NCBI RefSeq assembly: GCF_011043555.1
Contig: NZ_JAAKGS010000008.1
Location: 1-64,000, forward strand
Length of the DNA stretch: 64,000 nt
Reading direction: 5' to 3'
Source of the DNA: Sphingobacterium sp. SGR-19
GTDB taxonomy: Bacteria; Bacteroidota; Bacteroidia; Sphingobacteriales; Sphingobacteriaceae
Of the stretch, positions 1 to 8,715 are shown in pieces; position 1 is the first letter of the stretch, and each line of letters starts with the position of its first letter. The notes beneath the pieces are model-generated. The model saw nothing but the letters and a program-made list of their open reading frames with translations, made no database searches and was not told the origin of the DNA. Both the position numbers and the translations under genes were made by a program.

Positions 1-156
1 AGCGTGACCAAAGCGCCCGAGGTGGAAAAGCCAAAAGAAGAGGAAGCCAAACCTGCGGAACCTGCTGCTCCGTCAAGCAAACCAGCGGGCTTTAAACCGA
101 GGTTCAAGGCTAGCGTAACGAAAACCCAGCCGCCTAAACCGGAAGAAGGCGATTAA
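1..156 (+). CDS. C-terminal tail of an unidentified protein (partial)
   Basis: The reading frame is open from base 1 and ends with TAA at 154-156, giving 51 residues. The tail is low complexity, rich in Pro, Lys, Glu and Ala, with two short similar basic stretches (KPRFKA and VTK repeats), and looks disordered. The main domain lies outside the window, so no function can be given. Its stop overlaps by 4 bases the stop of the convergent halogenase-like gene. Confidence 0.6.
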   Translation, partial: SVTKAPEVEKPKEEEAKPAEPAAPSSKPAGFKPRFKASVTKTQPPKPEEGD

Positions 157-1388
157 GGATTGTTTTCTAACATATAAGCCATGGTACGGATTACCCTGTC
201 GTGTTTCTTAACAAAAGGGTTCTCTTCGTTCCAGACATAGCCCGCCAATACTGCGCATATTTTACGCTTCACATCCGGGTTTTCGGGGCGATGGAAGAAA
301 AGCGTTTGCAGGTTGCCTGTATACCATTCTTTTACATAAGTCGTAAAGACACGGATACCGCGTTCCATATAATCGGCATATTCGACCTGCCAATCAATTT
401 TCTCTCCCTGTAACTGTCGATAGGCTAACTTGGCAGAAAGAATACCCGATTCTGTGGCGAAACATACGCCAGAAGAAAATACAGGGTCTAAAAATTCGGC
501 ACTATTACCTGTTAATGCAAATCCATCCCCAAACATTTTCGAGACAGCAGCGGAATAGTTTTTCAGATGAATAGGTTCGAACTCGAAGGCTGTATTCGCA
601 AAACGCTTAACATAAAAATCCGATAGCTTAATTGCTTTTTTTAAGGCCTCCGCTGTTCCGTGGTCTCCTTTCAACTCTTCGATAAAGTCAGTGTGTGCAA
701 CAATACCCAAACTTGTCATTCCATTGGAAAAAGGAATGACCCATAGCCATACCTCTCTATCTAATACATCAAATGAGATTTGTGTGCCCTCGATGCCTAC
801 AGGGCGGTTGATGTCTTTTACGTGAGAGAAGATAGCGGAATGTGGGTTAAGCTGTGATGGTTGGTCTAAATATAATAAACGGGGAAGCACACGTCCGTAT
901 CCACTGGCATCAATGACAAATTTAGCTTTTATTTGTGAACGGTTTCCTACTTTATCTTGGATAGTCGTCAAAGAATCAGTGCCATCAAATTCAATCCCAG
1001 TAACAGCGGTCTCAAAAGCGATCTCTACATGCTTCCGTTGCAGTTCTTGTGTCATTACATGGTCGAAATCCGCACGCGGCACCTGCCAGGTCCAGTCCCA
1101 TCCGTTTCCAAATTTGTCGCCAAAATCGAAGATACTGATTACCTCACCACGAATAAAGCGCGCACCAGGCTTCTTTTGAAAGTTTTGAGCTTGTAATGCG
1201 GGCAACAGTCCCGCTTCTTCAAAATGGTCCATCACACGAGGAATAAGACTCTCGCCCACAACCAGACGGGGGAACTTGGATTTCTCGATAACCTTAATGC
1301 GGACATGCTGTTGTTGTAAATAGCCTGCAGCCACGCAACCCGACGGTCCTGCACCAATAATTAAAACATCTACTTCCTCGATATGCAT
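153..1388 (-). CDS. flavin-dependent halogenase-like FAD oxidoreductase of the pigment cluster
   Basis: 411 residues. The FAD-binding GxGxxG is at residues 12-17 (GAGPSG). A GESLIP motif at 45-50, Lys72/73 just before a GARF stretch, and a WLWVIP motif at 214-219 match the hallmarks of flavin-dependent halogenases (GxGxxG, active-site Lys, WxWxIP). These distinguish the family from plain monooxygenases. It is divergent from the tyrosine ammonia-lyase gene. Halogenase-like genes are found in flexirubin loci and chlorinated flexirubins are known, so a role in chlorinating the aryl head is reasonable but inferred. It could instead be a hydroxylase or reductase of the geranylgeranyl reductase-like group. 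A minus-strand TATATTTG (-7 type) lies at 1476-1483. Confidence 0.75.
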   Translation of the reverse strand: MHIEEVDVLIIGAGPSGCVAAGYLQQQHVRIKVIEKSKFPRLVVGESLIPRVMDHFEEAGLLPALQAQNFQKKPGARFIRGEVISIFDFGDKFGNGWDWTWQVPRADFDHVMTQELQRKHVEIAFETAVTGIEFDGTDSLTTIQDKVGNRSQIKAKFVIDASGYGRVLPRLLYLDQPSQLNPHSAIFSHVKDINRPVGIEGTQISFDVLDREVWLWVIPFSNGMTSLGIVAHTDFIEELKGDHGTAEALKKAIKLSDFYVKRFANTAFEFEPIHLKNYSAAVSKMFGDGFALTGNSAEFLDPVFSSGVCFATESGILSAKLAYRQLQGEKIDWQVEYADYMERGIRVFTTYVKEWYTGNLQTLFFHRPENPDVKRKICAVLAGYVWNEENPFVKKHDRVIRTMAYMLENNP

Positions 1389-1424
1389 AGCTTGATGAAT
1401 TAAGCAAATAAAATTAAATTATAG

Positions 1425-1483
1425 TATTTTTGCAAATGGAGTCCGACAAGTAGGATGCCCAAATTCGCGATGAAGCAAATATA
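1425..1483. promoter_or_regulatory. divergent promoter elements (-7 type) between halogenase-like gene and TAL operon
   Basis: On the plus strand TATTTTTG at 1425-1432 fits the Bacteroidota -7 consensus TAnnTTTG and faces the ammonia-lyase operon. On the minus strand TATATTTG at 1476-1483 faces the halogenase-like gene. Neither has a TTTG at the expected 19-20 bp upstream, so the assignments rest on the -7 element alone. Confidence 0.35.
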
Positions 1484-1498
1484 CGTATACAGGAATAA

Positions 1499-3016
1499 AT
1501 GATTTCGGTAGATAAAGAATTAACACTGTCTCAGTTTTATGAGATTATATTTGAAGGAGAACCTCTTGATATAGAACAAGAAGTACTCGACTTGGTAAAA
1601 GAAAGCCACACTTTCCTAAAAGAATTTGCTGCGAATAGAGTGATTTACGGTGTAAATACGGGGTTCGGACCCATGGCACAATATCGTATACAAGATGAGG
1701 ATACGAATCAGTTGCAGTATAATTTGATCCGTAGTCACGCAGCCGGTACGGGTGATTTATTGCCGCCACTCCATGTGAAAGCAACCATGCTTACGCGTTT
1801 GGCAAATCTTTCTAAAGGGAAGTCGGGCGTCCATGTAAGTGTTGTCGAGTTGCTCAAAGAACTAATCAATCGAAATATTATACCGGTCATCTTTGCTCAT
1901 GGTGGTGTAGGAGCAAGTGGTGATTTGGTACAATTGGCACATTTGGCTCTTGTATTGATTGGAGAAGGAGAGGTTATTTCTAGAAATGAACGTAGACCGA
2001 CAGCAATCGTTTTCGAGGAAGAGAAATTAAAGCCTATTGAAGTGATCGTACGTGAAGGGCTGTCCCTGATTAACGGTACATCTGTGATGACAGGTATCGG
2101 TATTGTCAACTACTTCTACGCTTCGAAGCTGCTAGATTGGTCTATTTGGCTTTCTTGTGCTATGAATGAAATTGTAAAGGCACATGACGATCATTATTCA
2201 GCGAGCTTGAATGCAGTAAAGTTACACGCTGGGCAAAGCCAGGTTGCAGCTCGTATGCGAGAGCACCTGTTCGATAGTGCATTGATAAAAAAACGTGAGC
2301 AAGACCTATACTCGGGTAATAATCAAGAGGACGTTTTTAAGGATAAAGTACAAGAATACTATTCGCTGCGTTGTGTCCCGCAGATATTAGGACCAATTTT
2401 GGAAACGATCCAACAAGTGGGAAAAGTGCTTGAACATGAACTGAATTCGGTCAGCGACAATCCTATTATTTCCGTGGAAGATCAAAATGTTTATCATGGT
2501 GGGAATTTTCACGGCGATTACATCTCCTTAGAAATGGATAAGCTAAAATTAGCCATTACGCGGCTTACGATGTTATCGGAACGACAATTGAACTACCTCA
2601 TGAATACTAAAATCAATGGATTGTTGCCGCCGTTCGTGAATATGGGTAAGCTTGGTTTTAATTTTGGTATGCAGGGAGCACAATTTACGGCAACTTCCAC
2701 TACCGCTGAGAATCAAACCCTTTCCACGTCCATGTATATACACAGTATTCCCAATAACAATGACAATCAAGATATTGTAAGTATGGGGACGAATGCTGCG
2801 GTGATAGCAAATCGAGTGATTGTGAATGCATTTGAAGTACTTGCTGTACAAATTATTTCTGTGAGGCAGGCAATTGATATTTTAAATTATCAAAATTTTG
2901 TATCTTCAAAAACAAAAGCGGTGTACAATGAAATTAGTGAGATTGTTCCTGCATTTTCGGACGACAAACCGCTTTATCCTGCCATTCAGCAGGTTAAGGA
3001 ATATTTGATGAACTGA
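1499..3016 (+). CDS. tyrosine ammonia-lyase (FjTAL type, HAL/PAL family)
   Basis: 505 residues, full length for the family. It deaminates tyrosine to 4-coumarate, the starter of flexirubins and aryl polyenes. The MIO prosthetic group forms from Ala139-Ser140-Gly141 in the GGVGASGDL stretch; the catalytic Tyr is near residue 50 (YGVNTGFGP). The substrate-selectivity region reads IRSH (Ser79-His80), as I recall for the Flavobacterium johnsoniae tyrosine ammonia-lyase, to which the whole protein looks closely similar. A histidine-specific HutH would normally sit with hutU/hutI/hutG, none of which are here. It is the first gene of a six-gene operon, with the FabG start 1 base after its stop. Confidence 0.85.
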   Translation: MISVDKELTLSQFYEIIFEGEPLDIEQEVLDLVKESHTFLKEFAANRVIYGVNTGFGPMAQYRIQDEDTNQLQYNLIRSHAAGTGDLLPPLHVKATMLTRLANLSKGKSGVHVSVVELLKELINRNIIPVIFAHGGVGASGDLVQLAHLALVLIGEGEVISRNERRPTAIVFEEEKLKPIEVIVREGLSLINGTSVMTGIGIVNYFYASKLLDWSIWLSCAMNEIVKAHDDHYSASLNAVKLHAGQSQVAARMREHLFDSALIKKREQDLYSGNNQEDVFKDKVQEYYSLRCVPQILGPILETIQQVGKVLEHELNSVSDNPIISVEDQNVYHGGNFHGDYISLEMDKLKLAITRLTMLSERQLNYLMNTKINGLLPPFVNMGKLGFNFGMQGAQFTATSTTAENQTLSTSMYIHSIPNNNDNQDIVSMGTNAAVIANRVIVNAFEVLAVQIISVRQAIDILNYQNFVSSKTKAVYNEISEIVPAFSDDKPLYPAIQQVKEYLMN

Positions 3017-3017
3017 T

Positions 3018-3749
3018 ATGAAATGTGCTCTAGTAACAGGCGGGTCGAGAGGTATCGGACGGGCAATCTGTAAAAAGTTAGCTGTCGAATTGGGATACCA
3101 TGTACTGATTAATTATCAAGGGAATGAAGAAGCCGCTAAGGAAACATTGGCTGTATTAGAAGATGAGGGAGCAACAGGTGAAATCATCAAGTTTAATGTT
3201 GGAAATGCAGCGGCTGTAAAAGAAGCGTTGCAAACATGGAGCGATCGTCACCCTGAAGCTTTGGTAGAGGTTATCGTTAATAACGCTGGTATTACGAAAG
3301 ATGGTCTTTTTATGTGGATGTCTCCGGAGGATTGGTCTTCTGTATTAGACGTCTCCTTGCAGGGTTTTTATAACGTAACACAATTTTTCATCCAAAAATT
3401 ACTACGCCAACGTTATGGACGAATCATAAATATCGTTTCGGTTTCGGGCGTCAAAGGAACTGCCGGCCAAGTCAACTATTCGGCAGCAAAAGCCGGTGTT
3501 GTGGGTGCTACGAAAGCGTTGGCACAAGAGATTGCGAAGAGGAACATCACCGTGAATGCCGTTGCTCCCGGATTTATCCATTCGGATATGACAGAAGAAA
3601 TGAACGAAAAGGAATTAAAAAAGATTATTCCAGCAAACCGCTTTGGCGAAGCAGAGGAGGTCGCCGATTTGGTTTGTTTCCTGGCGTCAACGAAAGCCGG
3701 TTATATCACCGGAGAAGTTATCAATATAAATGGTGGAATTTATGCTTAG
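3018..3749 (+). CDS. 3-oxoacyl-ACP reductase, FabG-like SDR
   Basis: 243 residues. NAD(P)-binding TGGSRGIG at 7-14, NNAG, and the Ser/Tyr-Lys catalytic set (VSVSG, then YSAAK) identify a classical short-chain dehydrogenase of FabG type. It probably reduces the beta-keto group during polyene extension on the ACP encoded two genes downstream. Because it lies inside the pigment operon and not beside fabD/fabH, it is read as a pathway-dedicated paralogue of housekeeping FabG. Confidence 0.85.
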   Translation: MKCALVTGGSRGIGRAICKKLAVELGYHVLINYQGNEEAAKETLAVLEDEGATGEIIKFNVGNAAAVKEALQTWSDRHPEALVEVIVNNAGITKDGLFMWMSPEDWSSVLDVSLQGFYNVTQFFIQKLLRQRYGRIINIVSVSGVKGTAGQVNYSAAKAGVVGATKALAQEIAKRNITVNAVAPGFIHSDMTEEMNEKELKKIIPANRFGEAEEVADLVCFLASTKAGYITGEVININGGIYA

Positions 3750-3758
3750 GATTGTCGA

Positions 3759-4985
3759 ATGAGCAAACGTGTAGTCATTACGGGAATGGGCATCTATTCC
3801 TGCATCGGTACGAATTTAGAAGAGGTTAAACAATCGCTTTTTGAAGGTAAATCGGGTATTGTGATTGATAAGGAACGATTAACCTTTGGGTTTCAATCCC
3901 CATTGACGGGTATGGTACCTGCACCGGATTTAAAGAAAGCGCTCAACAGGCGCCAACGCATTAGTATGGGAGAGGAATCCGAGTATGCTTATATGGCGAC
4001 AATGGAAGCATTGGCGCAAGCACGGTTGCAGGAAGAAGATCTTGGCCAGCGAGAGGTGGGCATTTTGTTTGGGAACGACAGCGTCTCTAAAGCGGTTATC
4101 GAAGCAACGGATATCGTGCGAGAAAAAAAAGATACCCAACTCATTGGTTCTGGTGCTATTTTTAAATCCATGAATTCTACCGTCACGATGAATCTAGCCA
4201 CAGTCTTCGGATTGTCAGGAATTAATATGACCATTAGTGCTGCCTGTGCTAGTGGTTCACACGCAATCGGTCTGGGCTATATGTTTATTCAGCAAGGATT
4301 ACAGGATATGATCATTTGTGGGGGGGCACAGGAAGTCAACCCCTATGCTATGGCTAGTTTTGATGGTTTGGGTGTCTTTGCGACGGATATTAGCCACCCC
4401 CAAACGGCTTCACGACCTTTTGATAAAAAACGTACCGGATTGGTGCCCAGCGGGGGAGCGGCAACAGTCATATTGGAGAGTTATGAATCGGCCGTAGAAA
4501 GAGGCGCACCCATTATTGCAGAAATAATAGGTTATGGTTTTTCTTCCAACGGAGGCCATATATCAACACCCAATATCGGAGGGCCGGCTAACGCCATGCG
4601 TCGAGCGCTCGAACAAGCCAATATAGAGGCTAAAGATATTGCCTACATCAATGCACATGCGACGTCGACACCGATTGGTGACGCCAATGAAGCAAAGGCG
4701 ATTTTAGAGGTATTCGGAAATAAGCCTTATGTCAGTTCCACAAAATCCATGACGGGACACGAATGTTGGATGGCAGGTGCATCGGAAATTGTATATTCCA
4801 CGCTGATGATGCAGCATGGATTCATCGCCCCCAATATTAATTTGGAGGAACCAGATGATGATATCAAAGAATTAAATTTTGTTTCCCGAACAATAAAACA
4901 AGAATTTGATATATATTTGTCTAATTCTTTCGGATTTGGTGGGACTAATTCCGCATTGGTAGTCAAGAAATTTAATGATGGATAA
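3759..4985 (+). CDS. beta-ketoacyl-ACP synthase (FabF/KAS II type) of pigment cluster
   Basis: 408 residues, the family length. The Cys-His-His triad is complete: Cys163 (AACASGS), His300 (NAHATSTPIGD) and His334 (TGHECWMAG). This is therefore an active elongating ketosynthase, not a chain-length factor. Aryl polyene systems usually pair such an enzyme with a CLF partner, and none is seen in the window. The 3' end overlaps the ACP gene by 11 bases. Confidence 0.85.
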   Translation: MSKRVVITGMGIYSCIGTNLEEVKQSLFEGKSGIVIDKERLTFGFQSPLTGMVPAPDLKKALNRRQRISMGEESEYAYMATMEALAQARLQEEDLGQREVGILFGNDSVSKAVIEATDIVREKKDTQLIGSGAIFKSMNSTVTMNLATVFGLSGINMTISAACASGSHAIGLGYMFIQQGLQDMIICGGAQEVNPYAMASFDGLGVFATDISHPQTASRPFDKKRTGLVPSGGAATVILESYESAVERGAPIIAEIIGYGFSSNGGHISTPNIGGPANAMRRALEQANIEAKDIAYINAHATSTPIGDANEAKAILEVFGNKPYVSSTKSMTGHECWMAGASEIVYSTLMMQHGFIAPNINLEEPDDDIKELNFVSRTIKQEFDIYLSNSFGFGGTNSALVVKKFNDG

Positions 4986-5229
4986 AGCGAGTATATATCA
5001 AAAGATAAATGAAATCTTGGTAGAAGAGTTCGAAGTAGATGAGGAGATTATCAGTCCGGAAGCGTCTTTAAAAGAATCTCTTGACCTCGATAGTTTAGAC
5101 TACGTGGATTTGGTTGTTATTATCGAATCTAATTTCGGAGTCAAACTAGTAGAAGCAGATTTTGACGCAGTGATCACTTTTCAGGATTTCTATAATGTCG
5201 TAGAACAAAAAATGGCTTTGAGGAATTAA
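4975..5229 (+). CDS. acyl carrier protein of pigment cluster
   Basis: 84 acidic residues with the phosphopantetheine attachment site LDSLD, Ser40 being the modified serine. The start is one of two adjacent ATG codons at 4975 and 4978. The overlap with the ketosynthase gene suggests translational coupling. It is a dedicated carrier for the growing aryl-polyene chain, judging by its position between the ketosynthase and the acyltransferase. Confidence 0.85.
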   Translation: MMDKASIYQKINEILVEEFEVDEEIISPEASLKESLDLDSLDYVDLVVIIESNFGVKLVEADFDAVITFQDFYNVVEQKMALRN

Positions 5230-5242
5230 ACGGAGGGATAAG

Positions 5243-6118
5243 ATGAGCCAATGGGACGGAAAATCAAGAGGAACACTCCTTGGCTATAAGATATTTGTCT
5301 TTTTAATCAAGAAGCTGGGTGTCCGCACCGCCTACGGATTACTGGTTTTTGTAGCATTCTATTATTTTCTTTTCTCTCCCAAAAGTTTCCGGGCTATTTA
5401 TTATTACTTGCATCAAAGACAGGGTTACGGAGCATGGAAAGCATTTTGGAAAGTTTATCAAACGTACTTTGTATTTGGACAGACTATCATTGATAAGGTG
5501 GCTATTTCTTCTGGATTACGCGACAGATTTACCTACGAATTTGACGGGATAGACATTTTAAAAGAAGTCTTGGCGGATAAAAACGGAGGCGTTCTCATAT
5601 CGGCCCATGTAGGTAATTTTGAAATTGCAGATAAATTTTTTGCGGATATTGATTTGGACCTTCAGATTAATCTGGTGACCGTAGACCAGGAACGCACGAT
5701 TATCAAAGAATATATAGAAAGTATTTCCGAAAAACCAAGCGTTAAGTTCATCCATATTCAAGAAGATATGTCGCATGTCTTCGCGATAAATGAAGCGTTA
5801 TCGAATAACGAGCTGATTTGTTTTACAGGCGATCGATATTTCGACGGCGCTAAAACGTTAACAGCTCCTTTGCTTGGTAAAGAAGCTCGTTTTCCCGTAG
5901 GACCCTTCCGTATCGCCTCTCGCCTATCCGTTCCCGTTATTTTTGTATATGTCATGCGCGAACCTGGACTGCATTATCATCTTTATGCGCGTAGGGCAAT
6001 GGATGTAAAACAACGGAATCCCTATTCTTATCTTACGACCTATACCCGCAGTGTGGAACATATATTGCAGAAGTATCCGCTACAATGGTTTAACTTTTTT
6101 GACTTTTGGAAATGCTGA
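5243..6118 (+). CDS. LpxL/HtrB-type acyltransferase of pigment cluster
   Basis: 291 residues. There is one strongly hydrophobic N-terminal stretch (about 30-45), then the acyltransferase motif HVGNFE (His122-x4-Glu127) and a downstream GDR...LGKEARFPVGP segment as in lysophospholipid/lipid A late acyltransferases. In aryl polyene clusters such enzymes move the finished chain from ACP to a lipid or resorcinol-type acceptor at the inner membrane. The acceptor here is unknown. A GGAGG-like site (cggaggg) precedes the start by about 8 bases. Confidence 0.75.
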   Translation: MSQWDGKSRGTLLGYKIFVFLIKKLGVRTAYGLLVFVAFYYFLFSPKSFRAIYYYLHQRQGYGAWKAFWKVYQTYFVFGQTIIDKVAISSGLRDRFTYEFDGIDILKEVLADKNGGVLISAHVGNFEIADKFFADIDLDLQINLVTVDQERTIIKEYIESISEKPSVKFIHIQEDMSHVFAINEALSNNELICFTGDRYFDGAKTLTAPLLGKEARFPVGPFRIASRLSVPVIFVYVMREPGLHYHLYARRAMDVKQRNPYSYLTTYTRSVEHILQKYPLQWFNFFDFWKC

Positions 6119-6540
6119 CACTACCGATTTCAGGTGAGAAACTGTTAACCTTGATTCCACAACGAGCGCCTATCGTTTTGGTATCGAGCTTAGAAAGTTA
6201 TAATGAAAACGTACTGGTATCCACCTTTCTTGTGAGAGCAGACGACATGTTCGTCGATGGCGAAAAATTATCTGAAAGTGGTCTTCTTGAGCACATGGCA
6301 CAGTCGGTTGCCCTGCACACCGGATATAGCTATTTCTTGAAAGGCGAAAATGCGCCGATGGGTTATATTGGTTCTATGCAGAATGTGGAAATTCGTAAAC
6401 TACCAACAATAGGGGAAACCGTTTTTTCGAGGATACAAATCATACAGGAATTTATGGGCGTGACCTTAGTGGAAATAGAAACCAAACTTGATGGCGAATT
6501 CATCGCACGTGCTCGCATGAAGACGGTGGTAGCAGGATAA
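6112..6540 (+). CDS. hotdog-fold 3-hydroxyacyl-ACP dehydratase (FabZ/ApeP-like)
   Basis: About 142 residues with the FabZ/FabA-like pattern IPQRAPIVLV near the N-terminus and LLEHMAQSVALHTGY in the central helix, where Glu-His would be at the active site. It would dehydrate the beta-hydroxy intermediate made by the FabG-like enzyme, creating the polyene double bonds. I take the ATG at 6112, overlapping the upstream TGA. An in-frame TTG at 6106 would add two residues. Last gene of the pigment operon; 315 bases follow before proC. Confidence 0.75.
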   Translation: MLTLPISGEKLLTLIPQRAPIVLVSSLESYNENVLVSTFLVRADDMFVDGEKLSESGLLEHMAQSVALHTGYSYFLKGENAPMGYIGSMQNVEIRKLPTIGETVFSRIQIIQEFMGVTLVEIETKLDGEFIARARMKTVVAG

Positions 6541-6855
6541 GTGTACATTTTCTTTACGCCAAAACGTGTCGGATTTTATGGTCATTTTGACAGAACTGAC
6601 ATTTGCTCCATTTAAAAAAATATGAAAAAAGTTTCGGAGTACGTTAAGCCCCTACTTAACAGAGCTTTGTGCCGTTTATTTTAAAAGAATATACTCGTTT
6701 ATTTTGCATCATATTAATTTTCAGCACGTTCCTTGTGGGGTATACCTGAACTAATGTTATTACAAGTAAAATTTTAATCAGATAAAGCCTGCTGGTTATC
6801 TCTTCAAAAAGGGGTAGCTTAAGCGAGCTTTTATCGCCTTTAAAAACAATTTAAA
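6541..6855. other. 315-base intergenic region between pigment operon and proC
   Basis: AT-rich. I see no open frame with coding character, no clear terminator and no perfect TAnnTTTG promoter; the nearest candidate is TATTTTG near 6700. It presumably holds the end of the pigment transcript and the proC promoter. Confidence 0.5.
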
Positions 6856-7668
6856 ATGAAGATTCTAGTAATTGGCGCCGGAAACATGGGGCTAACGTAT
6901 GCTCATGGGATGGCCCAATCGGACTTATTAAGAGAGAAAGATTTAATGATTTTGGACAGCTCAGCAGAAAAGATAGCTGAATTACGGGCGGAGGGTACGT
7001 TCGATGTCTACGAAAAAATGGAAGACTGTTTGCCGCAAGCGGACATTGTATTTATTGCTGTCAAACCTTATCACAGCGATGAAGTCTTTGAGTCGATCAA
7101 GGTACACAAAAAAGCAGACCAAATTTTTGTGTCTATTATGGCGGGTGTTACGATTAAGACGATGCAGGAGGCAATGGGCATAAAAAAAGTAGTACGTGCT
7201 ATGCCCAATCTGGCGGCTCAAGTTGGGCACGGCTTCACTTCGTTTCTAGGCTCTAAAGAGGTTTCACGGTTAGAATTGCTAACGGTCGAAAAATTGATCG
7301 ATACCACAGGACGCTCTATCAAACTTGCCAATGAGATGGAAATCGATAAATCTACGGGTATATCAGGCTCCGGACCTGCGTACGTGTTTTATTTTATGGA
7401 ATCGATGATGGAAGCAGCTATTAAAATGGGGTTTTGCGAAAAGGACGCGCGTTTGATGGTTGCACAGACTTTTCAAGGCGCGGTCGAGTTATTTAATAGC
7501 TCAGATCTTAATCCTACTGCTTGGATGGACAGAGTGGCATCTAAAGGAGGCACAACGCGCGCAGCACTGGATTCTATGGAAGAAAATAATGTTAAAGAAT
7601 TGATTAAAGATGCAGCTTATGCCGCGTTTGATAGAGCGGTACAGTTGGGAAAGGAAAACAATAAGTAG
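6856..7668 (+). CDS. proC: pyrroline-5-carboxylate reductase
   Basis: 270 residues, the normal length. The N-terminal dinucleotide-binding motif is GAGNMG and the C-terminal signature reads KSTGISGSGPAYVF followed by VASKGGTTRAAL. It reduces 1-pyrroline-5-carboxylate to proline with NAD(P)H in the cytoplasm. The next gene, proB, begins one base after its stop, so the two proline genes form an operon. proA is not in the window. Confidence 0.93.
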   Translation: MKILVIGAGNMGLTYAHGMAQSDLLREKDLMILDSSAEKIAELRAEGTFDVYEKMEDCLPQADIVFIAVKPYHSDEVFESIKVHKKADQIFVSIMAGVTIKTMQEAMGIKKVVRAMPNLAAQVGHGFTSFLGSKEVSRLELLTVEKLIDTTGRSIKLANEMEIDKSTGISGSGPAYVFYFMESMMEAAIKMGFCEKDARLMVAQTFQGAVELFNSSDLNPTAWMDRVASKGGTTRAALDSMEENNVKELIKDAAYAAFDRAVQLGKENNK

Positions 7669-7669
7669 T

Positions 7670-8446
7670 ATGTATACGTATAAAAAAAGAATTGTAGTCA
7701 AAGTGGGTACCAGTGTTATGGCCAACAGAGATAACCGTATTATGCTATCTGCTTTAACAAAGCTCGTCGACCAGATTTCTCAACTGTATGAAGATGATAT
7801 CATGACGGTATTGGTTTCATCGGGATCCGTCAATGCCGGAAAGGAAGTGTTAGGTGACGTTATAACTGAAGATAAGTCGCAACGCCGTCAGATATTTTCT
7901 GCTATCGGACAACCTCGATTAATGCGACATTATTATACGCTTTTCCAAAACAACGGAATGCGTTGTGCACAGGTGTTAGGTACCAAACGTGATTTTAATC
8001 CAGGAGAACACCGTACCAACATGATAAACTGCTATGAAGGATTGATGTCAGAAGGCGTCATTCCCATAGCGAACGAAGATGACGCTGTTTCGGTGTCACA
8101 TTCGATGTTTTCGGATAATGATGAACTGGCGAGCTTGATTGCTGAAATGATCCAGGCCGATATGCTTATTATTCTTACAGACATAGACGGGTTCTATACC
8201 GGACATCCTAATGACGACAATGCTGAATTGATCCGTGAGATCACCGTAGACCAAGAGGTAGAGCATTATATCGCAAAAAGTGATAAAGGGGAAGCGTCGG
8301 GGCGTGGTGGAATGAAATCGAAACTTAAAGTTGCGAAGAATACAGCAGCCAAAGGTATTCCTACGTACATCGCCAATGGCAAAAGAGATCGTGTTATCTT
8401 AGATATTGTAGAAGGGAAAGATGTAGGTACGAAGGTAACGGCATAA
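7670..8446 (+). CDS. proB: glutamate 5-kinase
   Basis: 258 residues from the ATG at 7670. An in-frame upstream start at 7610 would lie inside proC and is not credible. Amino acid kinase fold: KRIVVKVGTSV at the N-terminus, LVSSGSVNAGKEVLG, NEDDAVSV, then ILTDIDGFYTG and GRGGMKSK. It phosphorylates glutamate in the first step of proline synthesis. It lacks the C-terminal PUA domain of E. coli ProB, as in shorter family members. Convergent with xseB. Confidence 0.9.
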   Translation: MYTYKKRIVVKVGTSVMANRDNRIMLSALTKLVDQISQLYEDDIMTVLVSSGSVNAGKEVLGDVITEDKSQRRQIFSAIGQPRLMRHYYTLFQNNGMRCAQVLGTKRDFNPGEHRTNMINCYEGLMSEGVIPIANEDDAVSVSHSMFSDNDELASLIAEMIQADMLIILTDIDGFYTGHPNDDNAELIREITVDQEVEHYIAKSDKGEASGRGGMKSKLKVAKNTAAKGIPTYIANGKRDRVILDIVEGKDVGTKVTA

Positions 8447-8459
8447 ATTGCTGTTTAGA

Positions 8460-8708
8460 TTATTCCTCCTCTCCGTCGTCCGCCTCTGCCTCATCAGCCG
8501 CAGTTTCTGCCAGTTTTGCCAATAGTTTTTCTACTTCCTCTTCGGAGGAAGTTAATTTTGCTTTGCAAATAGCGATGAGTTGAGAGGCTCGGCGTATCTT
8601 TTCTGTAAGTTCATCGACATTGGTTTGTCCAGACTCTATTTCCGAAACGATCAATTGAAGCTCTTCAAATGCGTCGTTGTAGGTATATGTATTTTCCATG
8701 ATAATCAT
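8460..8708 (-). CDS. xseB: exodeoxyribonuclease VII small subunit
   Basis: 82 residues. The core YTYNDAFEELQLIVSEIESG followed by a helical segment ending in a very acidic tail (DEAEADDGEEE) is typical for XseB. It partners XseA in degrading single-stranded DNA. It starts 7 bases after the xseA stop. A second in-frame ATG at 8699 (MENTYTY) is an alternative start. Confidence 0.88.
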   Translation of the reverse strand: MIIMENTYTYNDAFEELQLIVSEIESGQTNVDELTEKIRRASQLIAICKAKLTSSEEEVEKLLAKLAETAADEAEADDGEEE

Positions 8709-8715
8709 TACAGGT

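Noticed and set aside
913..1196. Open frames on the plus strand across the halogenase-like gene
   Set aside because: They are antisense to a well supported gene, have no recognisable protein features and no start signals.
7610..7669. Longer start for proB inside proC
   Set aside because: The extra residues do not match the kinase family, and the ATG at 7670 directly after the proC stop gives the correct N-terminus.
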